The notes: generated by a model not told the origin, from the sequence alone. A stretch of 64,000 nt of DNA from CAZIOH01 sp964540815 (GCA_964540815.1 CAZIOH010000010.1:1-64000), one strand, 5' to 3'; counted from the stretch's first letter, positions 1-8,164 are shown. Numbers and translations: made by a program.

Positions 1-655
1 GCAGGGCACGACGACTGGCGCAGGCAAGTCCGGCGCCGCAGGCACGTCCGGCGCCACAGGCACGTCCATCGGCGAAGGCCCCCGTCGCGTAGAGAAGCAG
101 GATGGCCGGAGCGAGGAAGAAGCACGAGTTGCCGTTGGCCCACCCGAGCCCGATCGGAACCATGGCGACGAGGAGGCGCGGGCGGCCGGCCTCGGCGCGC
201 TCGAGGGCCAGCAGCAGGATGGCGATGCCGAGAAACGTGACGAGGTGGGGGCGCTCGACGAAGCGGGGTTCAGCGGCGAAGGCCGCGAGCGCCAGGCTGG
301 CCGCTGCCAGCGCCGGATGGGCGCCGCGCCGCCGGGCCACCCGGAAGAGCAGGGCGAAGGTCCCGAGCACGAGCGCGGTCTTGAACAACACCGTGCCAGG
401 GATTCCCGCGGCCCGGTGCACCAGCGCCAGTCCGAGCTGAAAGAGCCAAGCCAGGTTGGGATCGGGAAAATCCGGGTGGGTGAAGGACAGGAGGTTGGTG
501 CGCGGGACGTGGTGGGTCTCGAGGATGATCTCGCCGAGGCGCAGGTTGTAGAACAGATCGGTCTCGTCCATCGGGACCAGACAGCGGCCGGCGACGAAGG
601 CCAGGAGCACGAGCGCGGCGCACGCCCCACCTCGCCGATAGGGCCGGGTGGACAT
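1..655 (-). CDS. Multi-pass membrane protein, glycosyltransferase-like N-terminus (partial)
   Basis: An open frame reads from ATG at 655 to the left edge with no stop; 218 residues are visible and the C-terminus lies outside. It starts with a short basic N-terminus and a hydrophobic helix. A luminal-type stretch follows with the motifs ETDLFYNLRLGE, SFTHPDFP and NLAWLFQL. This D-x-(W/F)-xx-LR-GE ... SFT-P pattern is usual in GT39/GT87-like multi-pass bacterial membrane proteins. Further hydrophobic helices follow, then a repeated CGAGRA/CGAGLA segment at the very edge. The ATG lies 3 nt beyond the rhodanese stop, so the two genes are probably co-transcribed. The specific substrate cannot be told; calling it a glycosyltransferase is inference from the N-terminal pattern only. 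Confidence 0.7.
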   Translation of the reverse strand, partial: MSTRPYRRGGACAALVLLAFVAGRCLVPMDETDLFYNLRLGEIILETHHVPRTNLLSFTHPDFPDPNLAWLFQLGLALVHRAAGIPGTVLFKTALVLGTFALLFRVARRRGAHPALAAASLALAAFAAEPRFVERPHLVTFLGIAILLLALERAEAGRPRLLVAMVPIGLGWANGNSCFFLAPAILLLYATGAFADGRACGAGRACGAGLACASRRAL

Positions 656-658
656 GCC

Positions 659-1033
659 TCAGTACCGCGGGACGGCGGGATCGATCCGGCGCGACCAGGC
701 ATCGATTCCACCCGCCAGCGAGTACATGGGTCGCCTCGAGCCCCGGTCGCGGAGGATCGCCACCGCATGGAGGCTGCGGACCCCGTGGTGACAGTACGCG
801 ACGAGCGCGGGGGCCGCCTCGTCCCCGTCCCCGGTCGCAGGCGTATCCGCCTGGTCGAGGCCGAGGTCGGAATCGGCTAGCTCGCCGAGCGGCACGAGCG
901 TGCTGTTCGGGAGCGCGGCCAGTTCGTGCTCCCACGGCTCGCGGACGTCGAGCAGGACGAGTGGGCGCCCTTCGCCGAGCCAGGTCGCGAGCTCCTCCAC
1001 GGTGATCTCCTCGATGGCGGGTGGCACGGTCAC
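659..1033 (-). CDS. Single-domain rhodanese-like protein
   Basis: A 124-residue rhodanese domain. The N-terminus has EEITVEELATWL followed by LLDVREPWEH, the usual LxDVRxxxE motif. The active-site loop is CHHGVRS, with the catalytic cysteine preceded by VAY, and the C-terminus has SLAGGIDAWSR. These are all hallmarks of PF00581 proteins, which move sulfane sulfur or act as sulfur carriers. The start is probably GTG at 1033 (or GTG 1027); the longer open frame upstream runs into a 7-bp tandem repeat and is unlikely to be translated. The gene precedes the partial membrane protein by 3 nt. The Asp/Gly-rich insert in the middle of the domain (around LDQADTPATGDGDEA) is longer than in most single-domain rhodaneses. 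Confidence 0.85.
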   Translation of the reverse strand: MTVPPAIEEITVEELATWLGEGRPLVLLDVREPWEHELAALPNSTLVPLGELADSDLGLDQADTPATGDGDEAAPALVAYCHHGVRSLHAVAILRDRGSRRPMYSLAGGIDAWSRRIDPAVPRY

Positions 1034-1062
1034 CGAGAATGCCACAGAAGACCAAGAGGCAA

Positions 1063-1111
1063 GACGGAAGACGGAAGACGGAAGACGGATGACGGATGAC
1101 GGATGACCGAT
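1063..1111. repeat. 7-bp tandem repeat, seven units
   Basis: Three copies of GACGGAA are followed by three of GACGGAT and one GACCGAT, without interruption. The array lies between the divergent rhodanese gene and the small exported protein gene, just upstream of the latter. A 7-bp unit is not a multiple of three, so copy-number change would shift spacing or frame. Confidence 0.95.
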
Positions 1112-1166
1112 GACGAGCCGGATCGGGCTTTCGAAGCCGACCAAGTCCTGTAATACTCCGCCAGCC

Positions 1167-1616
1167 ATGACCCAGTCGAGACCCCGAAGACGATGGTTCG
1201 TGTCCTCCCTGGCCGCCTGTTCGATCGTGTGTTTGGCCCTGTCGACGTCGGCCGATCCGGCCCTCGCTTCCCCCGCGCTCGGCCCGCTGTCTCGGCCGGC
1301 GGAGGTGAACCTGCGCATCGATCCCTCCGCGGCGACGCGCGTGCTGGCCGCGGACGAGGGCGCCTCGCAGGAGCCCGACGCCGAGAAGCCGAAGGCCATG
1401 GACGATCAGGCGTCGGCCGCGGCCGCCAAGGCAGCGGGACCAAAGAAACCCGAGGCCCCCGAGGACAAGTTCGCCTTCGCGAAGGACTGGCCCTTCTGGG
1501 TGATCGTGGGCGGCGTGGTGGTGGCGGGGGCCGCGACATTCATGCTGGTCCGGAACGCCAACGACACTCCCCCTTGCGGCGCCAGGTACACCGCTGGCTG
1601 CTTCGGAGCCCGATGA
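1167..1616 (+). CDS. Small exported protein with C-terminal membrane helix
   Basis: A 149-residue protein not assigned to a family. An N-terminal RPRRR stretch plus a hydrophobic helix ending ALAS looks like a signal peptide. The middle is an Ala/Pro/Lys-rich linker, and the C-terminus holds one membrane helix (FWVIVGGVVVAGAATFML) followed by a short tail with two cysteines (CGARYTAGC). This signal-linker-helix layout is frequent in myxobacterial proteins coded beside lipoproteins or PEGA proteins. ATG 1167 is chosen because the upstream frame is not protein-like; a TAATAC box lies about 10 nt upstream. Its stop overlaps the next start (ATGA), so the two are translationally coupled. Confidence 0.7.
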   Translation: MTQSRPRRRWFVSSLAACSIVCLALSTSADPALASPALGPLSRPAEVNLRIDPSAATRVLAADEGASQEPDAEKPKAMDDQASAAAAKAAGPKKPEAPEDKFAFAKDWPFWVIVGGVVVAGAATFMLVRNANDTPPCGARYTAGCFGAR

Positions 1617-2110
1617 CGACCAAGCCCACGACCACGGCCACCCTCGACCCCGCCACCCTGACCACGACCGCCGAGACGACCGCCCGTTCGCCCCGTTCCC
1701 CCCGCGCAAGGGGCCTGCGCGCCGGCGCCGTCCTCGCCGTGCTGGGCCTGGCCGGGCTCTCGGGCTGTGGGCAGACCAACTATCTCGACGTCACCGTCAC
1801 GGTCAAGCAGGATCCGATGATCGGCCTCGACAAGCTGTTGCGCATCAACTCGTGCGTCGTGTCGGTCTCGGGCGCCGCGACGGACAGCTTCGACATCAGG
1901 ACCTGCTCGCAAGGAGCGGTCATGGGATACAACCTCGGGACGTTCCAGTACGGGACCGACAAGGACTCCGGGAGCTTCACCTTCGCGGTGCTGATCCGGG
2001 ACGGCGTCCAGACCACCCTCGGGACCGGCACGGCCTCGGTGCAGGTGAAATCCGGCGCCCGGGCCACGCTCACGGTCGAGGTTCCCCTCGACCCCGCCGC
2101 GTTCAAGTAA
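1613..2110 (+). CDS. Predicted lipoprotein
   Basis: A 165-residue protein. It has an unusual Thr-rich N-terminus, then a basic stretch, a hydrophobic core (AGAVLAVLGLAG) and a lipobox LSGC at about residue 53, so it is probably a lipidated, cell-envelope protein. The mature part has the texture of an all-beta domain (alternating V/T/D), with two further cysteines that could form a disulfide. The ATG at 1613 overlaps the preceding stop by 4 nt (ATGA). I do not recognise a family. The long pre-hydrophobic N-terminus is odd for a type II signal peptide, and a later start is possible but no better codon is obvious. Confidence 0.7.
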   Translation: MTTKPTTTATLDPATLTTTAETTARSPRSPRARGLRAGAVLAVLGLAGLSGCGQTNYLDVTVTVKQDPMIGLDKLLRINSCVVSVSGAATDSFDIRTCSQGAVMGYNLGTFQYGTDKDSGSFTFAVLIRDGVQTTLGTGTASVQVKSGARATLTVEVPLDPAAFK

Positions 2111-2127
2111 GGGTCGAGCGAGGGCCT

Positions 2128-3402
2128 CTATTCCGAAGGGCGGGACCTCCGGGCGCAGGCTTCGGCCCGGGCCCGCAGGAGCTTCCGTTCCCGGGCGTTC
2201 GTGGCGAGGCCGGCGGCCTCGTCGAAAGCCACCTCGGCCTCGGCGCTTCGGCCCAGCCTCGAGAGAAGATCGCCGCGCACCGCCGGGAGCAGGTGGTAGC
2301 CCTGGAGGACCGGGTGGTCCGACAGCGCATCGACCAGGCTCAGCCCCTCGGCCGGACCGTCGGCCATCGCGACCGCGACGGCCCGGTTCAGCTCGACCAC
2401 CGGGGAGCCCGTGAGCTCGACCAGGGCGTCGTACAGCGCCAGCACGCGCCGCCAGTCCGTGTCTTCCAGGCGGGTGGCCACCGCGTGGCACGCGGCGATG
2501 GCGGCCTGCAAGGTGTATGGGCCGAGCGGCCGCCGAATCGCCTCGGCCCGATGCAGGGCCGAGAGCCCCCGGGTGATGAGCAGGCGATCCCACAGCGTCC
2601 GGTCCTGCTCGGCGAGGAGCACCGGCTCCCCGCGCGGTCCGACCCGTGCCCGCGCGCGCGAGGCCTGGAGCTCCATCAGCGCGAGCAGGCCGTGCGCCTC
2701 GGCCTCGCCAGGTACGAGCCCCACCAGGATGCGCCCGAGGCGCAGCGCCTCGTCGCACAGCTCCGGGCGGAGCCAGTCGTCCCCGGCGGTCGCGGCGTAG
2801 CCCTCGTTGAAGATGAGGTACACGACCTCGAGGATCGGGGGGATCCGCGCGTGCAGGTCCTCGCCGGTCGGGACCTCGAACGGCACCTTGGCCTCGGCGA
2901 GGGTCCGCTTCGAGCGGACGATCCGTTGCGCCACCGTGACCTCGGTGGTGAGAAAGGCGCGGGCGATCTCCGCCGTCGACAGGCCCGCGACGAGTCGCAA
3001 GGTCAGCGCCACGCGCGCGTCCCGGGACAGGATCGGGTGGCAGGCGATGAACACCAGGCGCAGCACGTCGTCGCCGATGATCTCGTCGAGGGACTCCACG
3101 TCGAACGTGGTCCACGGCGTGGTGGTGCGTTCGAGCTCGCGGTGCCGGCCGTCCATCATGGCGCGCCTTCGGGCCTCGTCGGTGGCGCGGTTCTTGGCCG
3201 TGGTCATCAACCACGCGCCCGGGTTGTCGGGGATCCCCGCCTCCGGCCAGCGCTCGAGGGCGGTCACCAGCGCTCCTTGCGCGAAGTCCTCCGCGCGATC
3301 GACGTCGCGCACCAGACGGACGAGGCCGCCGATGAGTCGCGCCGCCTCGATCCGCCAGACGGCTTCGATGGTCGCGCGCGTCGGAGCCTCGAATTCACCC
3401 AT
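2128..3402 (-). CDS. ECF sigma factor of the ECF42 type with C-terminal TPR-like extension
   Basis: 424 residues. The first ~180 contain sigma region 2 (EDFAQGALVTALERWP, PGAWLMTTAKNRATDE) and region 4 (LSTAEIARAFLTTEVTVAQRIVRSK). The C-terminal half carries the DUF6596/TPR-like extension with the signature YLIFNEGY, typical of ECF42 sigma factors. Such sigma factors usually sit beside a YCII/DGPF protein, as here: the gene for that protein ends 33 nt upstream on the same strand. ECF42 members have no classical anti-sigma factor, and the extension is thought to control activity. ATG 3402 is the first plausible start. Confidence 0.92.
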   Translation of the reverse strand: MGEFEAPTRATIEAVWRIEAARLIGGLVRLVRDVDRAEDFAQGALVTALERWPEAGIPDNPGAWLMTTAKNRATDEARRRAMMDGRHRELERTTTPWTTFDVESLDEIIGDDVLRLVFIACHPILSRDARVALTLRLVAGLSTAEIARAFLTTEVTVAQRIVRSKRTLAEAKVPFEVPTGEDLHARIPPILEVVYLIFNEGYAATAGDDWLRPELCDEALRLGRILVGLVPGEAEAHGLLALMELQASRARARVGPRGEPVLLAEQDRTLWDRLLITRGLSALHRAEAIRRPLGPYTLQAAIAACHAVATRLEDTDWRRVLALYDALVELTGSPVVELNRAVAVAMADGPAEGLSLVDALSDHPVLQGYHLLPAVRGDLLSRLGRSAEAEVAFDEAAGLATNARERKLLRARAEACARRSRPSE

Positions 3403-3435
3403 GGCGCGGAGATCCCACGATGGCCCCCGACGGGG

Positions 3436-3873
3436 TCACCTCTGACCCTTTTGCCGCTCCATCTCGAGGCGGAGGCGCTCCTCCCGCGCGCGGAGCTCGG
3501 GGGTCAGCTCCTGGCCGAAGTCCTCGGCCTCGAAGACGGGCCGCACCTCGAGCTCGGCGTCCTCTCCCGGCATCGGATCGGGGCACCGGCGCACCCATTC
3601 GATGGCCTCCTCCATCGAGCGGACCTGCCAGATCCAGTAGCCCGCGATGAGCTCCTTGGTCTCGGCGAAGGGCCCGTCGACGACGGTGCGCTTGTTGCCC
3701 GAGAACCTGACGCGTTTGCCCTTGACACTCGGGTGCAGGCCGTCCCCGGCGAGCATGATGCCCGCCTTGACCAGTTCCTCGTTGTACTTGCCCATGGCGG
3801 CGAGCAGGTCCTCGCCCGGCATGACGCCCGCTTCACTGTTCCTCGTGGCCTTCACGATCACCATGACCTTCAT
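3436..3873 (-). CDS. YCII-related (DGPF-domain) protein
   Basis: A 145-residue protein with the DGPF signature in VVDGPFAETKELIAGYWIW, preceded by GDGLHPS and followed by a helix (SMEEAIEWVRR). These match the YCII/DGPF family (PF03795), a small ferredoxin-like fold of uncertain biochemical role. An AAGGA Shine-Dalgarno lies 7 nt before ATG 3873. It is the first gene of a two-gene unit with the downstream ECF42 sigma factor, the standard partnership for that sigma group. The last ~25 residues are a charged helix (LRAREERLRLEMERQK) beyond the core domain. Confidence 0.92.
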   Translation of the reverse strand: MKVMVIVKATRNSEAGVMPGEDLLAAMGKYNEELVKAGIMLAGDGLHPSVKGKRVRFSGNKRTVVDGPFAETKELIAGYWIWQVRSMEEAIEWVRRCPDPMPGEDAELEVRPVFEAEDFGQELTPELRAREERLRLEMERQKGQR

Positions 3874-4014
3874 CGTCGTGTCCTTTCCGCGGGCGCCTCG
3901 GGCGTCCGGATGGTTGTTCGTAGGGGCGACGAATGAGGTTGGGCGAGATCGACAGGCCCGAGCAAGTTATTTCGAGGGGCGGGGCAACCGAACCGAGGAT
4001 GGCCGAGGCCGTCG

Positions 4015-4020
4015 TATCAT
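4015..4020 (+). promoter_or_regulatory. TATCAT -10-like box 7 nt from rarD-like start
   Basis: TATCAT ends 7 nt before ATG 4028 with no Shine-Dalgarno in between. If used as a -10 box, transcription would begin at or next to the start codon (leaderless mRNA). Confidence 0.45.
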
Positions 4021-4027
4021 CGGCGCC

Positions 4028-4969
4028 ATGACCACCGAGACCGCGCGCCCGGAGCTTCGTCGGGGCGTGCTCTTCAGCCTGGGTGCGTACACCATCTGGG
4101 GGCTCTTCCCGCTCTACCTGCGGCTCGTGCGAACGGTGAGCCCGCTCGAGTTCGTCCTCTACCGGATGCTGCTGTCCCTGGGGTTCGTCTTCGCGGTGCT
4201 TGCGCTGCGGCGGCAGTGGGGCTGGCTCGGGTCCGCGCTGCGCTCGCCGGCGATCCTGGGCGCGTCGCTGGCCAGCGGGCTCGTCCTCACCGCCAACTGG
4301 TTCACCTTCGTGTGGGCGGTGGCGCGCTACCGGATCGTCGACGCGAGCCTCGGCTACTTCATCACGCCGCTCGTGAGCATCGCGCTCGGGGCGCTGGTGC
4401 TCGGCGAGCGACCGTCTCGCGTCCGGACCGTGGCGGTGGGCCTGGCGTTCCTGGGCGTGCTCTGGCTCGCGATCGAGGTCGGACAGGTTCCCTGGATTGG
4501 CATCGTGCTCGCCGCCACCTTCGGGACCTATGGCCTCCTCCGCAAGGTCGCCACCCTCGGCGCGCTCGAGGGGCTGGCGCTCGAGACGCTGCTGCTCGGC
4601 CCGGTGGCCCTGGGCGTGCTGGTGGTCCTGGCCCGGAGCGCCGGCGGCAACCACTTCGCGGCCGCCGGAGCGGGCGAGCGCCTGCTCATCCTGGCGGCGG
4701 GGCCCGTCACCGCCGTTCCCTTGTTGCTGTTCGCGGCCGGGGCGCGCCGGTTGCCGCTCTGGCTGGTCGGGATGCTCCAGTACGTCGGGCCGACGCTGCA
4801 GTTGCTGGTCGGGGTCCTCGTGGGGCACGAGCCCTTTCGGCTGCCCAAGCTGCTCGGCTATGCCCTCATCTGGGTGGCCTTCATCCTCGCAAGCCTCGAC
4901 GCCAGCCGCGCCGACCGTCGCCCGGACACCGCCGTGCGGGTCCTGTCGGCCTCGGGCACCCGGGCGTGA
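4028..4969 (+). CDS. rarD: RarD/EamA-type permease
   Basis: 313 residues, about ten membrane helices. The N-terminus GVLFSLGAYTIWGLFPLYLRL with the following SPLEFVLYRMLLSL matches the RarD branch of the DMT/EamA superfamily (chloramphenicol-sensitive protein RarD). NWFTFVWAV, SLGYFITPLVSIALG and LQYVGPTLQLL are other conserved helices. The physiological substrate of RarD is not established. ATG 4028 is chosen over upstream starts because it gives the family's usual N-terminus and has a TATCAT box just before it. The gene is divergent from the ECF42/YCII unit, with about 150 bp between. Confidence 0.9.
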   Translation: MTTETARPELRRGVLFSLGAYTIWGLFPLYLRLVRTVSPLEFVLYRMLLSLGFVFAVLALRRQWGWLGSALRSPAILGASLASGLVLTANWFTFVWAVARYRIVDASLGYFITPLVSIALGALVLGERPSRVRTVAVGLAFLGVLWLAIEVGQVPWIGIVLAATFGTYGLLRKVATLGALEGLALETLLLGPVALGVLVVLARSAGGNHFAAAGAGERLLILAAGPVTAVPLLLFAAGARRLPLWLVGMLQYVGPTLQLLVGVLVGHEPFRLPKLLGYALIWVAFILASLDASRADRRPDTAVRVLSASGTRA

Positions 4970-4973
4970 CCCG

Positions 4974-5001
4974 GTGACAGGCACGCCGTGACGGGCACGC
5001 C
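4974..5001. repeat. 14-bp tandem duplication
   Basis: GTGACAGGCACGCC is followed directly by GTGACGGGCACGCC (one mismatch), ending at the GTG start of the next gene. The duplication places several in-line GTG codons before the start. Confidence 0.85.
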
Positions 5002-5958
5002 GTGATACCCCTGTCGTTCGAGGCGGCGCGGGCCGAGCTCTACGGCATGGCGATCGACGCGTTCGTGGCGGAGCGCACGCGGCTCGCGCGCGCTCTCAAG
5101 GCCAGCGGAGACAAGGAAGGCGCGGCCCGGCTTGCCAAGCTGCCCCGCCCGGTGCTCTCGGCCTGGGCGGTGAACCAGCTCTGGCGCCAGGAACGAGCGG
5201 CCTTCGACACGTTGCTGGCGGAGGCGACGCGGCTGCGGTCCGGCGATCCCGGCGCGGCGCGCGCGCACCGCGAAGCGCTGGCGGGGCTGCGCCGGCGAGC
5301 CGCCGAGCTCCTGACGGCAGCGGGCCACGCTGGGTCGAACGAGGCGACCCTCCGGCGGGTGTACATCGACCTTTCGGCCCTCGCGGCCCACGGAGGGTTC
5401 GACCGGGGCGAGGAGGGGGCCCTGGCGGCCGATCTCGAGGCCCCCGGCTTCGACGTCCTCGGCGGCGCAGCCATCGCGGAGGCTGGAGCGGTGGTGCCGG
5501 CGCCAGGCAGCGCACGCCCCGCTCCTGCGACCGGCGGCGGTCTCGACGACGATCCAGGGCGGGCCGGCGGGGCGGAGGATGAGCTCGAGGAGGGGCGCCG
5601 GCTCGTCGAGGCCGAGCGTCGGCGCCGAGAGGCGCGCGAGGCCGCGCTCGCAGCCGCAGCCGCAGCGGCCGCGGAGGCCGCGGAGGCGGAGCGGCTGCGC
5701 ATCGAGGGGGAGCTGGCCCGGCTCGATGAGCGCCTTCGCGCTGGCCTGGCGGAGCTCGAGCGCTGCGACCGCCTCGTCGATGCCCTGCGGACGGACCTGA
5801 CGCGGGCCGAGGCGGCGCGCCTGCGCGCGCAGGCGGCCGTCGCGGCCCTCCGGAGCGAGCGGGCCGCCTTGCAAGGAAAGGGAAAGGGCGAGGCTGCGGG
5901 AGGGGGATCGTCGCCCGCGGGAGAAGGTCGCGATCAAGGCCACCGCGGTGAGCCGTGA
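5002..5958 (+). CDS. Coiled-coil hypothetical protein
   Basis: 318 residues. The first ~130 are helical and contain conserved-looking elements (LARALKASGDKEGAARLAKL, PRPVLSAWAVNQLWR, LRRVYIDLSALAA) also seen in uncharacterised proteins of Myxococcota and Actinobacteria. A Pro/Gly linker follows, then an Ala/Glu/Arg-rich coiled coil from about residue 195 to 295, and a Gly-rich tail. There is no signal peptide or membrane helix, so it is probably cytoplasmic. No function can be proposed. The start is GTG 5002, at the end of a 14-bp duplication; no Shine-Dalgarno is visible. Confidence 0.65.
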   Translation: MIPLSFEAARAELYGMAIDAFVAERTRLARALKASGDKEGAARLAKLPRPVLSAWAVNQLWRQERAAFDTLLAEATRLRSGDPGAARAHREALAGLRRRAAELLTAAGHAGSNEATLRRVYIDLSALAAHGGFDRGEEGALAADLEAPGFDVLGGAAIAEAGAVVPAPGSARPAPATGGGLDDDPGRAGGAEDELEEGRRLVEAERRRREAREAALAAAAAAAAEAAEAERLRIEGELARLDERLRAGLAELERCDRLVDALRTDLTRAEAARLRAQAAVAALRSERAALQGKGKGEAAGGGSSPAGEGRDQGHRGEP

Positions 5959-5999
5959 GGTCGTGGCCGGCGGTGAGGTGATCGAGGCCCGCTCAGCCG

Positions 6000-6839
6000 T
6001 CAGGGCACATTCTTCTCGCAGTCGAGCCCGCCGGCGGATGCGCCCGTACAGATCGACGGCGGCGCGCAGAGGGTGCCTGCGCAAGCGCAGGTGATCGTGG
6101 CCCCGCAAGCGGCCGGCGTCGGGGCACACGCGTAAGTTGGATCGCGGGCGCAGATCCCGCTCACCCCGGAAGGATGCAAACCCGGGCCGCACGCTCCGGC
6201 ATCGTTCTCGAAGATGACGGCTCCCCCGTTCGTGACGCTGGCGACACAGATCGATCCGGTCGCGCAGGGAGGACGGCAGGTCGCGGCGGCGATTCCGGCA
6301 TCGCCGGGCGGATTCGATGGGCAGACGCAGAGAGCTCCACGCGGACAGCAGAGGGCGCAGTCGGCGATGCACGTATCCGTGGGGTGGGGGCAAAGGCCGC
6401 AGGCTCCCGCCGTCCCACCAGCTCCGGCGCCGTGGCCCCCGGCGCCGCCGTTCGTCACCCCCCCGTGGCCCCCGGAGGCCCCACCGGACGCTCCGACGCC
6501 TCCACCCACGCCGAGAGCTCCAGCGACGCCGGAGAGCCCCGCCGCGCCGCCGCTCGCGGTCTGGCCGGGCCCGAGGCCGCCGGCCGCGCCACCGAGCTCG
6601 CCACCCGACGCGCCCTGGCCACTGGCATGACCGGCCCCGCCCCCGTCGCCTCCGGTCCCTGTGGTCGGGCCACTCTGGCCGCCTCCGCCGCCGCCGGGCG
6701 CTCCAGCGTCGGCGACCGAGCGTCCGCCGGTTCCCGACCCCGCACCGCCTCCGCCGGTGGTCGAGTGGGAGCTGCACCCGCCCATGACGATAATGCACGC
6801 CCCGAAGCTGAGGCTCGAAGCGAACCGACGGGAGAACAT
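6000..6839 (-). CDS. Gly-rich 'TGG' lipoprotein with Cys-rich C-terminus
   Basis: 279 residues. ATG 6839 opens a short basic n-region, a hydrophobic core and a lipobox MGGC, giving a lipidated surface or periplasmic protein. A long low-complexity region of Gly/Ala/Ser/Thr (GGG, AGG repeats) runs to about residue 130. A cysteine-dense C-terminal domain follows (CGLCPHP, CIADCALCCPRGALCVCPS and more). This layout is characteristic of Polyangia/Myxococcota lipoproteins. A TACGAT box sits exactly 6 nt before the ATG. It is divergent from the next TGG lipoprotein, about 265 bp away. The function is unknown. Confidence 0.75.
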   Translation of the reverse strand: MFSRRFASSLSFGACIIVMGGCSSHSTTGGGGAGSGTGGRSVADAGAPGGGGGGQSGPTTGTGGDGGGAGHASGQGASGGELGGAAGGLGPGQTASGGAAGLSGVAGALGVGGGVGASGGASGGHGGVTNGGAGGHGAGAGGTAGACGLCPHPTDTCIADCALCCPRGALCVCPSNPPGDAGIAAATCRPPCATGSICVASVTNGGAVIFENDAGACGPGLHPSGVSGICARDPTYACAPTPAACGATITCACAGTLCAPPSICTGASAGGLDCEKNVP

Positions 6840-6845
6840 CGGACG

Positions 6846-6851
6846 ATCGTA
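6846..6851 (-). promoter_or_regulatory. TACGAT -10-like box 6 nt from lipoprotein start
   Basis: Read on the minus strand, TACGAT is followed by six bases and then ATG 6839. No Shine-Dalgarno is present, consistent with a leaderless transcript. Confidence 0.5.
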
Positions 6852-7105
6852 GCCCATTTCGGACGCCCTCGGGGCGTGGGGAGCCCCCGCCAGCGGTGGA
6901 CCAGCTCGTAACTCGACGGACCAGGCCGCCTGCCACCACAGCATGTTCAGTGGCTAGGGGTCAGTGGCTGGGTGGCTCGAAGGGGCGAATTGACCCGCTC
7001 GCTCGCCCAGGCGACACTGGTACGGTGATCGGCGTCAATGCCGGTTGCCTCGGACCCTCCTCGGGTCCTTTGTCGAGTCCCTCCCCAGCAACCCAGGAGC
7101 TTCCG

Positions 7106-8137
7106 ATGACCACCAGCCTTTCGGTCCGCATGCGTGGGTTCGGTCGCCAGTCGATTCTCGGGTTCGCCTGCTGCGCTTTGGCGGCCTGCGGATCTTCCTC
7201 CAGCGGGACGCCTTCCGCATCCGGCGGGTCCACCGTCGGGTCGGGGGGCGCCGTCGGCTCCGGCGGGGTCACCGCGACGGGAGGCACCCCCGGAACGGGA
7301 GGCACCCCCGGGACGGGAGGCGCACCGGGTACGGGAGGCGCACCGGGTACGGGAGGCGCACCCGGCACGGGAGGATTGACCGTGGGCACCGGCGGTTCCC
7401 CCGCCACCGGCGGTGGCACGGCGGGAGCCGGCGGAGCTGGGGTTGGGCAGGGCGGTATCCCGGGGGGCGGCGGCGGAGCCGCCACCGGCGGTGCCGCGGG
7501 CGGGCCGGGTGTCGGTGGCGGCAGCGGTAACTGCAACGGCGCGGCTCTCTGTGACGACTTCGAGCGCGCGATGCTGGGCCCAGACTGGGTGCTCGACAAC
7601 ACCGCGCCGACCGTCATCGAGCTCGTGACCAACAAGGGACACAACAGCATGAGCTCCGTGCACATCAGCTTCGGGACCGCAGCGACCCAGAGCTACATCT
7701 CCGAGAGCAAGACGTTTCCAGCCATGGGGAACGCGTTCTGGGGACGGGCCTGGATCTTCTCGATGGCGCCGCTCGGTGGTCACCAGATCTACGTCGAGGC
7801 GCGGGTCGGTGCTGGCTCCGACAAGACGGGGGTCCGCCCGGTGAACACCCAGGGGATGAACCTCGCCACCAACCTCGAATCCAGCGACGCCGGGATGACG
7901 TCGAACATCAAGATGACGATGGGAAGCTGGGTCTGTTACGAGTGGCAGATCACCGGCATCGGGGGTGCGGGCACATTCACCTCCTACGTCGATGGCATGA
8001 TGATCGGCAAGCAAAACGGAACCATCCCGGCCCTGATGCGGCAGCGCATCGGCTTCCAGCGATACATGGCCGGGACCGCCGGCGAGATGTGGATAGACGA
8101 CGTCGCGATTGGAGCCGCGCGCATCGGCTGCCTCTAG
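7106..8137 (+). CDS. TGG-repeat lipoprotein with C-terminal lectin/LamG-like domain
   Basis: 343 residues. It has a signal peptide with lipobox LAAC, then about 110 residues of Gly/Thr/Pro repeats (GGTPGT, GGAPGT). From about residue 138 there is a globular domain beginning CNGAALCDDFERA, with NKGHNSMSSVHISF, AFWGRAWIF and YVDGMMIGKQNG, and ending MWIDDVAIGAARIGC. The alternating beta pattern, an FDD/FE start and the terminal DDVAIG are like concanavalin A-like glucanase/LamG folds found in exported glycan-binding proteins. A GGAG Shine-Dalgarno lies about 8 nt before ATG 7106. Glycan binding or cleavage is inference; no catalytic residues can be assigned. Confidence 0.75.
   Translation: MTTSLSVRMRGFGRQSILGFACCALAACGSSSSGTPSASGGSTVGSGGAVGSGGVTATGGTPGTGGTPGTGGAPGTGGAPGTGGAPGTGGLTVGTGGSPATGGGTAGAGGAGVGQGGIPGGGGGAATGGAAGGPGVGGGSGNCNGAALCDDFERAMLGPDWVLDNTAPTVIELVTNKGHNSMSSVHISFGTAATQSYISESKTFPAMGNAFWGRAWIFSMAPLGGHQIYVEARVGAGSDKTGVRPVNTQGMNLATNLESSDAGMTSNIKMTMGSWVCYEWQITGIGGAGTFTSYVDGMMIGKQNGTIPALMRQRIGFQRYMAGTAGEMWIDDVAIGAARIGCL
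7280..7376 (+). repeat. Coding 18-bp tandem repeats (GGTPGT/GGAPGT)
   Basis: Five near-identical 18-bp units inside the TGG lipoprotein encode hexapeptides GGTPGT then GGAPGT. The nearly identical DNA of neighbouring units suggests recent slippage or unequal exchange in the low-complexity linker. Confidence 0.85.
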
Positions 8138-8156
8138 CTTAGCGTAGCTAAGCTAG
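8134..8156. terminator. Perfect palindromic hairpin between convergent genes
   Basis: CTAGCTTAGC and GCTAAGCTAG form a perfect 10-bp stem with a GTA loop. The left arm overlaps the TAG stop of the upstream gene, and the right arm ends 8 bp before the stop of the convergent PEGA gene. It is AT-richer than its surroundings and could terminate both transcripts. Confidence 0.7.
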
Positions 8157-8164
8157 CTCTAGCC

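Noticed and set aside
5040..5702. Ser/Ala/Arg-rich minus-strand frame opposite the coiled-coil gene
   Set aside because: Its composition mirrors the codon bias of the plus-strand gene; it has no conserved motif and no start signal.
7280..7376. Regular repeats that could suggest a CRISPR array
   Set aside because: The units are 18 bp without spacers and encode a GGAPGT repeat inside a lipoprotein gene.
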